DNA of 64,000 bases from positions 41,139,680 through 41,203,679 of the forward strand of contig OY747702.1 in assembly GCA_963556495.2 (NCBI GenBank), read 5' to 3'. The notes below the pieces were generated by a model, which saw nothing but the letters and a program-made list of their open reading frames with translations, did no database searches and was not told where the DNA came from. This stretch comes from Valencia hispanica (lineage: Eukaryota > Chordata > Actinopteri > Cyprinodontiformes > Valenciidae). The position numbers and the translations under genes are program-made. Below, one piece after another: positions 1 through 11,562 of this stretch. Position 1 is the stretch's first letter. Every line of letters starts with the position of its first letter.

Positions 1-429
1 CTTAAAGATTTTCTTGAGCAAAACCTGAAAATGTGTTTTGACAATAAAGCCTTCAGTGTAGCTACAGAGGATTTCAGCCAAAAGATGGAAAATAAACCAG
101 TTTCATTTCATTTCCTTTAATATTTTATCATTTTTCTCATTCAGTCTTACACTTTTTACTGTATCTCAGTAGTTTGAAGGCAAAGTAATATGTCCTGTAA
201 AACACCAACAAATATAGTTCTGTAAGTGCTGTGTCTTGTAAATATGCAATAGTGTTTAGAAAACATTTGGTATGATCTGAAATTATTTTTACAATTACTT
301 TAAGGAGGATGGGTTAGCATTTTTTAAACAGCCATTTTAAAAATACTTTTGTCATAGTTCTTAGGTTTTTGTGTTTGAAGTTAGTTCTTTTCTTTATTCG
401 GTTTAATTATCATTTTAATTTATTTCTTG
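1..429. other. AT-rich stretch without recognisable gene
   Basis: No exon, transposase or repeat terminus was recognised here. If receptor A has a V2 exon it should lie downstream of its V1 on the minus strand, but nothing resembling the cysteine-rich V2 of receptors B and D is readable in these bases. Confidence 0.4.
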
Positions 430-742
430 GTATTTATTTTATGGCACTTCCTTGTTTTCACATTTATTCCCTTCTTCATCTTAGATGTTTTCACCTTTGT
501 GTTTGTGTTTCCTAATTTCTATTTAGATAGCTTCCTAATTTCATTTCTTCCTCCAGTTTTTATTTCCTTCGGTTCTCCAGCGTTTCCTTAAGTTCCCCTT
601 AGATTCCTTCTTAGATACATTTTCTAGTTTAGGATTGTTTTCTGTTTCTTCTCGTGTTTATTCCTTTCCTGTTGTTTCCCTGCCACACTGCTCCTTACCC
701 ACTTCTACTGATTGATTCCATCTGTGCTTTCCCTCTCACCTG
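430..742. repeat. Dispersed repeat, left half, split by LINE insertion
   Basis: Pyrimidine-rich sequence that resumes at 4661-4870 once the LINE at 755-4647 and one target duplication are removed. In reverse complement the rejoined sequence resembles the non-autonomous repeats at 43424-43738 and 62655-62900 (TTTAAATA box followed by purine-rich AGGTGG/GGAGACAG-like text). The family is not named with confidence. Confidence 0.4.
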
Positions 743-754
743 CAACCACTAATT
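742..754. repeat. Target-site duplication of LINE (left copy)
   Basis: GCAACCACTAATT occurs here and again at 4648-4660, exactly flanking the LINE. A 13-bp direct repeat is typical of target-primed reverse transcription. Confidence 0.9.
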
Positions 755-3700
755 CTTCTTCTTCTTGTGCTTTTCCGGCAGGCTAGATGCCTCCTGGCGT
801 ATTACTGCCTTTCACTGTCTGTTAGAAGAACTACATCACGGACAAATCCTCAGATGCAAGTTAGTAGAATAAATGAAGTTCATTATCGCTGCAATTATTT
901 CTCTCCTATTTGCCTGTGGAGCAAGAAGTGTCCTCAAAGAAATCGTTTTAACTCCCAAATCAAGTATAGCCTTTAACAATTGTTTCCGTTCTCGTTTATA
1001 GATATTACATTCCATAAGGACATGCAGAACTGTCTCAATTTTACTGCCACATGCACAGAGTCCATCAGCTCTCTTTCCCATCATAGCTAGGTCTGGAGCC
1101 AATCCACAATGTCCTAGTCTCAGACGAGTAAAAATTACTTGGTTTCTTCTACTTTCCCCCCAGGTGGTGTCTCCCCCTTTAACGGTGCTTTGTAATGAAA
1201 AATAATGTCTCCCTCTTCCCTCTGAGTCCCAAATGTTTTGCCATTTGCCCCACATTACCTGTCCTACCATGTTACAATATTCAGAATATCCTAGCGTTGT
1301 AACAACAATAACATCCTCCAAATTCAAGGCATTTTTCGCTACAGAGTCTGCACTTTCATTTCCAGATACTCCGGCATGAGCTGGGACCCACATGAAAGCC
1401 ACAGCCAATGCTGCAGCTTCAGCTTTATATAATGCAATTAAAATTTCTCAAATCACATCCTGCCTAGCCTTCGACACTCCTGACTCTAATGCCACCAAAG
1501 CAGCAGCTGAGTCAGAACATATTAAGGCCTTCTGAGGCCAAATCTTACCCACCCATTCCAATGCACATAGAATGGCTATAGTTTCTGTGGTAAACACTGC
1601 AACACCATCTGGGAGTCGGTAACCCTGGTTCAAACCAACCTCAGGAATGTGAACAGCAAAAGCTGCTTTTTTACTATTAGGATCAACAGAACCATCAGTA
1701 TATATCTGCAAATATCCACCCCAGTTCTCATCAATAGCTTCAGCAACCACCCTTATGGGATTGTCTTTTCCCTTGTCTTTGAATTTTTTTTTAACAGTCC
1801 AGTCTATGTCTGCATCTGGGAGCAACCATGGAGGAACACTGGGCCAGACCACTCTGGGGGACATATCATTTCCAAAATAATAAAGCTTCCCATTTCTCTC
1901 TCCTTCCCTGCTGGTTTCCAACTGTCCTTGAGCAGATTTCTCACAGGATTACCTTGCTCTTGGCTCTGTAACCTCCCAATGTATTGAAGGGCAAGCTTTG
2001 ATCGTCTCAGCTTAAGGGGCATCTCACCACACTCCGCTAATATAGCTGGAATTGGAGTTGTCCGTACCGCCCCACAACAGACCCTCAGCGCTTTAGCTTG
2101 AATAACATCCAGCCTACGTAAGGTTGTCTTGGCTGCACTGCCATAGACTAAGCTTCCATAATCAATGGATGATCTGATCATTGCCTTGTAAATCATCAAC
2201 TGATTTTTCTTATCTGCACCCCAAGTACTACCTGCAAGACATCGTAATACATTTATAATTTTATCACATTTACTAACAATATTATTTACATGGGCTTTCC
2301 AAGTCAGCCTCTCATCAAAATACACACCCAAAAATTTTAATTCTTTAACTCTCTCCAACATTTTACCATACATCCTCAAGTTTAACTTACCTAGATGTCG
2401 TTTATTACCAAAGATAGTATACTTACTTTTGCCAACAGAAATTTTAAAACCCCACATTCTTGCCCATTCTGTAACCCTATTCATTGCACTTTAAATTTTT
2501 CTCAATATAAAATTTACATTTCTACCCCTTTTCCATATTGCCCCATCATCCGCAAATAAAGATTAAACCGAATCCCCTTTCAACATTACAAAAAATATCA
2601 TTAATCATTACATTGAAAAGCACAGGGCTTATGACGCTACCTTGTGAAGTACCATTATCAATTTCTAAAACTTCAGAAAATTCACCTCCTACTTTAACCA
2701 AAATTTTCCTATTTTGCAAGAAAGCTTTAATCCAATTTAGCATTCGTCCTCGAATTTCTACATCATATAACTTGATAACAAGGCCTTCCCTCCACAACAT
2801 GTCATATGCCTTCTCTATATCCCCAAAAAACGCCACAACAATGTCCTTATTAATTTTGGCTTTTTGAACTTCTGACTCCAGCAACAAAACAGACTCAATT
2901 GACCCTCTTCCTAATCTAAATCCATTCTGAATGTTACTAAACCTACCCTTTTTTTCTAATTTATACACTAATCTATCAGTTACCATCCTTTCCATAATTT
3001 TACACAAGACTGCTGTCAATGCTATTGGCCGATAAGATCCTGGATTTTTAGCTTCTTTCCCTGGTTTCAAAAACTGTATCACCACAGCCTGCCTCCATGC
3101 TTCAGTTACCACCCCTTCTTCCCATATATTATTAATAAGAGCTAACACTTCTGACAAAAACATATCATCAAAATCCTTAAATATCTCACACACTAAACCA
3201 TCCTTTCCTGGAGCCGTTTTACCCCCTTTACTAATTGCCCTCTGTAGTTCCTTAAGAGTAAAATATAAATTAACAGGCTCAGAGTTATCCTCATTAATTT
3301 CAAGTTTATACTCCTGATAAATCAATGTTTCATTTCTCTCTCTAATCCCATCTTCCCCTATATTATCACCACAATGAATCTTTTGAAACTTTTTAGCCAA
3401 CATATTTGCCTTCTGATCATTGGTTAAGGCCTCTATCCCTCTATCTTCAAGAACTGGAATAGTTCTTCGAGTATAGGCACCTGCCATACGACGTACAGCC
3501 GACCAAATCTCTGCCACTGATGTTTCCACACTCAATTTACTACAGTACTTCCTCCAGCAATCTCTCTTAGCTACTTTAATTGTCCTTCTTGCCACTGCCC
3601 TTAATCTCTTAAAAACAAAGGAATTCTTCACAGTTGGAAACCTCTTAAATACCCTATAAGCTTTATTTCTTGCCCTTATAGCAATTGTACAAGCCCTATT

Positions 3701-4647
3701 CCACCAGGGCACATTTACCCTTTTCATCCCACTTACCTTAAAAGGGATGTAATGGCATACATTTTGCAAAATTAACTTACACAAACTGTCATTCCACTCA
3801 TCCACCGAACCATCTCTAATCTTATCCAAATCTTTAAAACATCCCTCAACAAATAGATTCCATTTAGCACGGTTGAAATCCCAAATTTTAGGTCTGGCCT
3901 GCCCTTCTGTTAGAAGAGATTTCCCAAACCTTAATAGAATAGGAAAGTGATCACTTCCCATTGAGCAACTATCAAGAGTGTCCCACTTCCCTAATATAGC
4001 CAACTCAGCAGAAACCAGGGCCAGATCAATACATGACATCCTGCCTGTTCTATCATCAAACCTTGTGGGTCTACCATCATTCATACACACCAGTCCGTTC
4101 CTATCCATAAAACCTTCAACTTCCTTACCATTAAAATCACAACTACTACTACCCCATAGTGGATTATGTGCATTAAAGTCTCCCACCCACACCACTGGAG
4201 TTCCCAATACATGTAATAATTCATCTAAGGCGTAATTAAGACGCATACAAGGATTATAAAATTTGATAATATTGATTTTCCCTTTCTTACCCCAAACCCT
4301 TATTGCCATACATTCCAAATGAGTATTAAGAGAGACTCTTTGATATCTCACATTGTTCCTAATAAATATCACACAACCCCCTCCAGACTTATCAATACGA
4401 TCAAGCCGTTCACTCACATATCCAGACACCACAAACTCCAGACAAGGTTTTAACCATGATTCCTGCACACATATCAAATCAGGCTTGATAATAAAATATT
4501 CTAAATATCTTTTCAGTTCCTGTCCATTAGCAATGAGGCTACGAGCATTCCACTGAAGTATGTGAAACATTAACCTACTGAGGAACCCTCGTCACTCTGG
4601 TTCTCCATAAAACCTCCTCCTTGTGTAGATTTGTTACGCGCATTTGC
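755..4647 (-). mobile_element. 5'-truncated RNase H-bearing non-LTR retrotransposon
   Basis: A LINE inserted on the minus strand. Its 3' end (low coordinates) finishes in a short (GAA)n tail on the minus strand and its 5' end breaks within the last ~26 codons of ORF1. A perfect 13-bp duplication bounds it. Gene order is ORF1 remnant, then ORF2 with apurinic endonuclease, reverse transcriptase and RNase H. The RNase H domain and CCHC-type ORF1 of the related copy at 46094-51434 place it among I/Nimb-like LINEs; that clade call is inference. ORF1 and ORF2 overlap as TAATG at 4572-4568, the stop/start arrangement used for coupled reinitiation in several LINEs. Confidence 0.85.
836..4570 (-). pseudogene. 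LINE ORF2: endonuclease, reverse transcriptase, RNase H (frameshifted)
   Basis: ORF2 encodes the retrotransposition enzyme. The first frame (4570-2546, 674 codons) starts LQWNARSL and includes the endonuclease motifs VQESWL, GDFNAH and GSDHFPI, then the RT motifs TAPGKDG, FGDIEKAYD and QGSVISPVLFN. A single-base shift near 2556 separates this from the catalytic LFADDG, which is read in another frame just downstream. The RT thumb continues in 2484-1804. RNase H follows: YTDGS, the TETIAI glutamate, CSDSAA near 1500, and WVPAHAG/GNESAD in 1408-836. All four acidic residues of RNase H appear present, spread over broken frames. The copy is dead but only lightly damaged. Start chosen at the ATG of the TAATG overlap. 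Confidence 0.85.
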
Positions 4648-4660
4648 GCAACCACTAATT
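4648..4660. repeat. Target-site duplication of LINE (right copy)
   Basis: Second copy of GCAACCACTAATT, abutting the truncated 5' end of the minus-strand LINE. Confidence 0.9.
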
Positions 4661-4870
4661 AGCCCCTGGTCTTCTCTTTGTCACTTCTCAAACCTCCTCA
4701 GTATATTTAAACAGTCCTCTTTAAGTCCCCACTTGCTGTTCTGTCGTCTAACTTTCCCGTCTGGTTCCTGTTTTTTCCCTGTCGCTGCACTTTAGATCCT
4801 TCTGAGTTTTTGTAAGTTCATGTTCCTTGTTTTTTTTTGTTGTTGTAATTAAATCATCCTCATTTTACTT
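4661..4870. repeat. Dispersed repeat, right half
   Basis: Continuation of the repeat at 430-742 beyond the LINE. It has a short TTTAAA-containing stretch and a T-rich end. No coding potential. Confidence 0.4.
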
Positions 4871-5107
4871 TGCTGTATTTGGGTCTTTTAAATATGCAAA
4901 CATGACAACTTTTTAATCTGCAAGACTTGCAAAAAAAAAATGCAGCCTAAGCAAGTGAAGCTCCCAAACTGTATTGATCAGAAATGTAGTGCCAAGATGC
5001 TTCTTTACTATTTCATTTATTTGACTATTTCACATTATTTTTAGCCATGACTTTTGGGGTACATTTAAGAGACACAACATACTGGAATAATTAGATCACA
5101 TGATTAC

Positions 5108-5431
5108 CTTTTATTGACAAGTAAGTTCCACTCCAGATAGATTCCTTCCAGTCCATATGAACACAGTGATACATCCCTTCATCTTGTAGAACTGTCTTCA
5201 GAATGGTTAAATTACTAAATTTGTTATAAATTGCTGCTTTCATTCTTGAAGCAGGGAATTTTGGACCATATTTTGGTTCTATGTTTTTCTGCTGCATTAC
5301 AATTAATTTCAGAGTATCTCCTACACTTTGTTTGTACCAGTGAAGCCATGTGCTCTGCAGTTTCTCTGAAAAAGCGCAAGATAAAGTCACGGGTTCACCA
5401 AGTTGAACTGGGACCACTGGGACCAAAGTAT
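5108..5431 (-). CDS. Receptor A V1 exon
   Basis: 324-nt exon, phase 1 at both ends, open throughout. It lacks one codon relative to receptor B (QSTW against QSTTW). Acceptor is ...TGCAG after a T-rich tract; donor is GTAATC. Confidence 0.8.
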
Positions 5432-5590
5432 CTGCATCATTAAAAAAATAACACATTAAAACAGGAAGAAGCAACAGGAGAAATGTTTAATTGATATCAA
5501 CAATGGGTCATCTTTCAGTTCTGTAAATGATTAAATATATTACTTACACCCTTGATGAAGAAGAAATAATGTAGCCCATAACAGAAACAT
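5108..5590 (-). CDS. Receptor A: NITR-like Ig V receptor, partial (leader + V1)
   Basis: Two exons of a cell-surface receptor of the same family as receptors B and D. The leader exon joins in phase 1 to an intact V-set exon. V1 has VTLSC (first disulfide cysteine), WLHWYKQ around the core tryptophan, NLTILKT (strand E), DEGMYHC (strand F with second cysteine) and WSGTYLSIKG at the end. Splice sites are consensus (GTAAGT after the leader, GTAATC after V1). No V2, TM or cytoplasmic exon is seen between V1 and the window edge. That interval is filled by the LINE and its host repeat, so the gene either continues beyond the window or is a fragment. Confidence 0.75.
5548..5590 (-). CDS. Receptor A leader exon
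   Basis: 43-nt exon: ATG plus 13 codons, giving MFLLWATLFLLHQG, then one base of a split codon. It is hydrophobic, as expected of a signal peptide. Donor is GTAAGT. The split codon joins V1 to read tyrosine (HQG-Y-TLVPV). Confidence 0.8.
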
Positions 5591-5695
5591 GTTGACACTG
5601 CCTTCATTGTGACACTTGATTCTTAAATAACAGTGGGAGGGGTGGAGATGCAGGCAGTGACATGCATCTGATTGGCTTTGACAGTATATACAATC

Positions 5696-5715
5696 AAAGT
5701 GTACTTCCTGCCACA
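5696..5715 (-). promoter_or_regulatory. Conserved receptor upstream element (A)
   Basis: The minus-strand core GCAGGAAGTACACTTT lies ~106 bp upstream of the leader ATG. The same block precedes receptors B, C and D. GGAAGT is the ETS/PU.1-type core, and a TATATA-like stretch follows toward the gene. Function is inferred from conservation. Confidence 0.55.
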
Positions 5716-7100
5716 GTAAAGGTCTGTTCTTAGAGAAACCCTCAACCATTACTCTTAGTGATGCTGACATGCATTTCCAACTGTCCACCTGGACAGATAA
5801 AATAAAGGACAGGCAGTTATTCCTGTGATCTTTGTTACCAACAAATACTGCTCCAAAAAATCTGTGTAGTAAAAACAAAAACAAAATTAAACATTTGTAG
5901 TCACTTATTTTAGAAAGGAAAATAGTTGTACAGATTCATTACTTATGGAGCAAAATATTTCAATCTTACATAATATTCAAATTTTCTGAGACACTGAATT
6001 TTGGGATTTCACTATGTGCAAGCCATAGTCATCAAAATTACAAAATAATGTGTGAAATATCACATTGCGTGTAAAGAATCTATTTGCTATGTTCACTTTC
6101 TGAAATAAGTTCAAATTTATTTTTTTTATTTTTTGGTGTACCGACAATTAAAACCAAAAATTTTGTATGTAAACATGAGAAACAATCTTATAGAAGGTTT
6201 TTGCTGGAATTATCAGACAGCGATAATTTAGCGTAGCTAGCTGGGGTTTGGCCCCATCGTTTCATCTTTAAAACCAGGTTTGAACATAAAATAATAAAAA
6301 GGGCAGCCAAATTGAAAATCCAATCGTTGAATGTGCTTCTAAAATATGGATACCATTTTTTTTAAACTACTTCGAAAGAATAATTCCATTAAATTTAAAT
6401 ACTGGAGAGGGAAAAAAAAAATCACAAAATCAAACTAAATCTGTCACAAATTTGCATTGCATTTATTTGATTTTAGGGGAAAAAAAAGTCATTCGTTGGC
6501 ATGTTTTAAAATGTTTCCTTTCTTCGCCTTTTAGACCTATGCTTGCTAGGTAAATTTGAGATTTTCAAGTGTAAGTGAATGCATCATTGAATTCTACAAA
6601 GCTACATAGCACGTCTGGTACCCATGGTGGGTCTGTGGCTGTAAGTGTGATATCTTTCAATGGTCTTGCATGACTAAACGGCGCTGAATAAACATGTGAC
6701 TGTACTTGAACAGTATTTAGTTAAATAGTAAATATTACAGAGCTGGCCTTTCAAGAGCTAAAGCCAAAAAACACAGTGACATGAGACATCCCGATACAGT
6801 TAAAGAAAGGGGCTGCAAACAGCTGAATAATTTTTACATGTAATTACATCCTGAGAGTGTCACCATGACAACTCTGTCTTTTAATATAATATTTTCAGTT
6901 TTTCTGCGTCAGATTGTAGTGCATCCCTCTTAATGGATGGTGATGCATGTTCACACCTTCACCAAAAGGCAACATGTTGCGACCCAACTCTGCTAGGGGA
7001 CAGAGGAGGTAACATAAAAGACAGTGTTAAGGTGGTAAGATTGAATTTAAGAGGTTTGAGAAACCTCAGAAAAATCATAACTGGAGGGGCAACCCAAACC
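5716..7100. repeat. Upstream half of A/C segmental duplication
   Basis: Non-coding. It aligns by eye, block after block, with 37671-39370 upstream of receptor C. One shared block begins TTTGGG near 6001 and 37961; another is the GACATGAGACATCCCGATA block near 6780 and 38598. The two receptor loci were therefore copied together with their flanks. Confidence 0.65.
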
Positions 7101-7959
7101 AATAATCACAACCAAACAAATATTTTCTAGTAAAACAGGCAAGGTTTAACTACTGAAAAGAAAAAAAAAAGTTACATCTTCTAACCTGAACTGACTATAC
7201 CAAAAACAAACAAAACGAAACTTGGGGGAGAAGCACCACCCAAACTACTATTCTCTTCTGGTTTCAAACAGGAGACAACATCCAACAAGTTGCGAGCTGC
7301 ACAATCACTCCAAAGCTGCTTACTGAAACGATGTTCCTCAGAGCCTTTTAAAGGTGCAGGTGTGTCCTATCATCTACTGACTGATGTACCACAACCAGGC
7401 CAATACACTTTCACAGGAGGTGCAGACCAAGGGTTCCCAGGCAGCCAGTCATCTGTTGGTGTTGCCACGCTCAGATTTGCACGAGGGAAGGCTGCATCCC
7501 TTTTTCAAAGAGCAGGGGCCCTAGCATGACTGTAAAGACTGTGTTAGGTTAAATGGCAAGAAAAATGATGAGGGACAGAAAAAAACAAATGTTCAACAAT
7601 GGAATGATGAAGCAGAACATTCATGTGCTGTTTGTAACTTTTTTAACAAAGTGATCTAGAAAAGCATTCCGAAAGCGCAGACCATTGCCAGGGCCACTCC
7701 ACCCCATCCCCATGTCGTTTTCTAATTCTAACTTTCGGTACTTTTCTAATAAAATGTCTGTTAATGAGATGCATGGCTGTGTTTGTGCGGTCGCTGTGCA
7801 CTTTCTGCAGAGAGGGGAGATTTGCACATGCGTGATTAATTTGCTGTGCATATGCTCCAAGCGTAGCGGGGCCGCTGTGCGAGGGCAGCCGCTTGTGAGC
7901 TCTCTGACACGGGACAGGAGTGGAGGTTAGCACCGCTGGTCAGTGGGTGGATACTTGCT
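7101..7959. other. Non-coding interval
   Basis: No exon or transposon ORF of recognisable family is seen. Short open frames here overlap each other on both strands and lack any family resemblance. Confidence 0.4.
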
Positions 7960-8110
7960 TAATGTCAGATCAACCCCAAAATTTATTCAGATATTCCTGG
8001 TCCCATTGCGGACATTTCCTGAAGATTTAATCGAAATCTGTCCATAATTATTTGAGTTATGTTGCTGACAGACAGACGGATACGAAAACATTACCTCCTG
8101 GCCGAGGTAA
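7960..8110. repeat. Dispersed repeat with CTGACAGACAGAC and CCTCC..GAGGTAA end
   Basis: The text GTTGCTGACAGACAGACGG followed by ACCTCCTGGCCGAGGTAAT matches, from memory, a repeat end that is widespread in fish genomes. The final bases form a small palindrome. The class (SINE or DNA element) is not resolved. Confidence 0.45.
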
Positions 8111-8211
8111 TAAATGTGAGGGGGGGTTTCTCAGAGTACCCCAGCAGAGTAAAGGAAAGTGGAAAAAAATTTATAAAATAAAAAAAACATAAAATTGAAG
8201 AATCCAATTAT

Positions 8212-8900
8212 TTGTTTACTGGTACAGTTCTGATGAAAACAGAGTCCAATTCAATTAAAGCAACCCTATTATATACTGTCATAACAAATCTTGGGGATTT
8301 AGGAGTTTGGCTCTTTTGTTCACGCTTTACACCGATGACTGTTGTACAAAAAGACCAAATCAAAACATTATACAATATTCTAAAGACAGTTCTACTTACA
8401 CTATTTGACTTCCCTGACAACCCGAGTTTGCACCAATCTGGTGTTGATGAGTTCGTTCAATAGACTGATGAAAATGCTCTTAAAATAAATACATCCAAAA
8501 CTGAAGAAATTTTTTTCGGATCAGTATCTGACTGTCATAAAGTTCCTGTTGCCATTCCTTGTGAAAATAAAATCAATCAGGTACTATTTTATAAATACGT
8601 AGGAGTCATGATTGACCACCTGTTATCTTGGAAAAAACACAATAAACTGGTGTGTAAAAAGACAAAAAAGAATATATATCGTTGGCCGTCTGGGGTCCTT
8701 CTAATAAAATAAAATAAAATTTCTTCTGTTATATACCTCTGTGATGGGTAGGTCACCCAGTCACAAAAACTGTATGGATCCTTCCACCATCATAAAATGG
8801 TTAGATTAGACGAAAACATCTCGTCCCATCCAAACTTCGCATTGAACTATGAATGCGGCTTGTTACTATCAGGTCAAAGACACAGGGTTCCACAGTTTAT
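8212..8900 (+). pseudogene. LINE reverse-transcriptase C-terminal relic
   Basis: A degraded frame reads ENALKINTSKTEEIFFGS, then YKYVGVMIDHLLSWKKH and VCKKTKKNIY, with stops between. This is the post-catalytic RT region of a LINE (asparagine/leucine-K-IN-KT motif, then YLGV..D..L.W..H). Further decayed C-terminal sequence continues to about 8900. The family is uncertain (Rex1/RTE-like possible). Confidence 0.55.
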
Positions 8901-9344
8901 TAGGTTACTGAGAACTGAGAAATGCATTTTTTACACCAATCAATCCTGAAACTGAACATGGAGCACTAACCAGAGTTAAATGTTTTCTTCTACTCCTCCT
9001 ATAATGTATTTTATTTTTGTCTGACTCTGTGTATAAAATGTCTGTAAAGAACAGCACTGTGATGCAGAAAAAAACTAAGACTTGATCTGACAATAAGGGA
9101 ATATTGTCAGAAGATCACTAAAACAGGACCAGAACCATGTACTTTCATGTAGAGAAGCATAAAAGGCACCATTCTCCTACTGGTGCAAGGTATGAAAGTA
9201 TTATAATAGCAATATAAGGGTTAAAATAAGAGAGGGTTCAAACTTTTGTTTATAGAACTACATTGGACAAACATTTTTCTCTAAGAGTTGCTTTATGTAT
9301 TTAGAATAATATATCTTTTCTGTTTTTCTCGTTTTTTCCTCTGA

Positions 9345-9410
9345 TCAGGTAAAGCGTCTTGAATTACTTTGTTGCTGAAAGTGTGCTATACAATTATACT
9401 TGCCTTGCCT
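9345..9410 (+). repeat. LINE/SINE 3' tail
   Basis: Carries AAGCGTCTTGAATTACTTTG and GTGCTATACAATTA, the conserved 3' tail shared by many fish LINEs and SINEs. Confidence 0.45.
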
Positions 9411-9449
9411 AACATAAGAATTTTAATACTGAAATTTAAGTAGTCTTCT

Positions 9450-9685
9450 GAAGTGCATGGCAACGTACTTGCAAGCAATACTTGTGGTGGCGGCATGATT
9501 ATTATTTGGTCAGGTATTTCTCATCTTCCACTTGACAACATTCCATAAATTCCTCATGAGGTTTATGTTTGGCGAGTTTGTTGGTCAGTCAAGGCTGTGT
9601 GCTAGAAAATAAAATCAGTATCTCAATATAGCTTTTCAGCAAAAAGAACCATGTAACTCCAAAATTCCCTCAGGTACTACTTACT
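9450..9685 (-). pseudogene. Tc1-like transposase relic
   Basis: On the minus strand the segment reads (with a stop) PTNSPNINLMRNLWNVVKW, clearly derived from the PANSPDLNPIENLW block holding the last acidic residue of the DDE catalytic triad. Adjacent text matches the region before it in the Tc1 copy at 31421-32979. Termini are not recognisable. Confidence 0.6.
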
Positions 9686-9760
9686 AACTTTGATTTGTGC
9701 CATAAACAAAAGGCAAAATGGTAAGAATCATCAACGTTGTCTCTGGTTCAGGTCTGCATT

Positions 9761-9784
9761 TGTGTGTGTGTGTGTGTGTGTGTG
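9761..9784. repeat. (TG)n microsatellite
   Basis: Twelve TG dinucleotides in a row. Confidence 0.9.
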
Positions 9785-10899
9785 CTGGCTCTTTAAGCTC
9801 TGACTCCAGCTGCAGTGCACAACTTGTAAATCTCTCCCAAATTCTTGAATGGACTTTGACTCACAATCCTTACAGGACTTTGATTATCTCTGCTTTTTTA
9901 TTGTATTTTCAGTTTTTCAACCACACTTTTCCCTTTCACTGAGTTTCTGTTAAGATGCTTACATAGAGTACTCTGTGAAGAGTCAGTCTTTTTAGCCTTG
10001 AAATTACTCCTCCTGGGGAGGGTGTCAGCGAGTACGCCACAGTTACTTACTCCTCAGAATGTTTATTGGTTAATATATGTGAAGTGTCAGAAATTCACAC
10101 ATAGGGTGCCAATAAGTTTTCTACACTATTGGATAGACTGGTAAATGCCAACATGTGTGAGCGTCTGTCAGACCCGCCAAGACCGGCTCCCCGTCAAGCA
10201 CGGTTTTTAACAGGTTTTAAATCTTTTTAAAGATTGGTTTAAACCGATTTTAACACCACTAACTTATTAATAATCTGGACGTTTTTTATCGGATCGTTTT
10301 AATCGGTGGGAAGCGCGGACGACTTCTCTCCCCCCACCATGCCTCCACTCACTTGCAGTCCTGGGTGTGATGGCTGCGCAAAACTCAGCCAGAGGGTTCT
10401 AGCGCTGCAGTAGAGGATCTCAACACTCCACCAAATCCAGGACCATGAGCGTGACGTGGACATCATCTTTGGCCTGACTTTCGCCGCCACCAGCAGTGCA
10501 CAGCTGGCGGACACCATTCCCTGCCAGCCCGGCGAAGCTGTGGAGGAAGGATCCATCGCTGGGCCTCCAGGCGGACTTGGGGTGCCATCTGCTGCAGAGG
10601 AGGACCGCTGGGTCCAGCAGGGGGCCAAACCAAAAGCCCCCATCAGCTCCACTCCGGGGCTTCAGGGTGCCCGGTTAATGGTTGGGCCCGGCTGCGGTGG
10701 GGGGCGCTTGAAGCAGCCGCCACCGCTCTCCTCTAACCTGCCTGCCACTATCAAACCGTTTCAGTGTCCTGGATGCAGATTTTCCTCCTCTGACAGCCCC
10801 TGGTCGCCGTAACTCCGTAGGATCGCTGCCCAATCCCTCCCGGCAGCCGGAGCAACAGTCGAACTCCACCAGCCTTCCACGTCGCGCCAAACCCCGGGA

Positions 10900-11562
10900 T
10901 GCAGCGAGAACTTGCCGAGGAGAGCTCCACTTCACCCCAAATCCACGGAACGAGCCCTCGGCGCCGATTAAACATCGCTGCAGTCCTAGGGAAGCATCTC
11001 CACCTGGCATACAGGAAGTCCTGGATGGTGAACAATCTTCTGCCCAGTGCAAACATCCACCTGCATACCCGCCACCCACCAAACTCATCATCGGGGACTC
11101 CATAATCAGAAACGTGAGGATGGGAGGAGCCCTCAATCTGTGTTTCCCTGGAGCTACTGTCACGGACATTGCTGAACAGATCCCTCAGCTCACTGAACAA
11201 CACAAACATGTGAGTAAAGTTGTGATTCAAGTTGGCACCAATGACATTAATAAACAGCAGTCTGAGCTCCTGAAGCGTGATTTTATTCACCTTTTAATTT
11301 AATAAAAACCCACACGTCTGTTTTTATCTCTGGCCCCACCCCTACTGTCAGCAGAGGAATTGTCTGTTTTAGCAGACTTATCTCTGAATACTTGGCTCTC
11401 CTCTGCCACCGTCATTCACAATATTGGTTTTATAGAAAATTTGTAAAATTTTTTGGGGGCAGGAAGCACTTGTTTGGACCAGATGGGCTCCATCTTAATA
11501 GACAGGGTACCTGCACGCTGGCATTGAGCCTGGCATGCTCTAAAGCTGCACCGCCGTGGAGA
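10900..11562 (+). pseudogene. LINE ORF1 with SGNH-esterase-like domain
   Basis: LIIGDSIIRNV (near 11088) carries the GDS motif. VVIQVGTNDI (near 11220) carries the GxND motif. GPDGLHLNRQGT (near 11480) carries the terminal D-x-x-H of SGNH hydrolases. These lie in different frames, so the ORF has shifts. The domain is thought to help LINE RNA-protein particle formation in L2/CR1 elements. Confidence 0.65.

Noticed and set aside
5540..5884. 114-codon frame including the receptor A leader
   Set aside because: Only the last 14 codons after the internal ATG are coding; the rest is upstream promoter DNA, as shown by the conserved leader length in B and D.
10299..11290. Long overlapping open frames on both strands
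   Set aside because: GC-rich 5' part of an L2-like LINE; only the plus-strand frames with GDS and GTND motifs fit a known domain.
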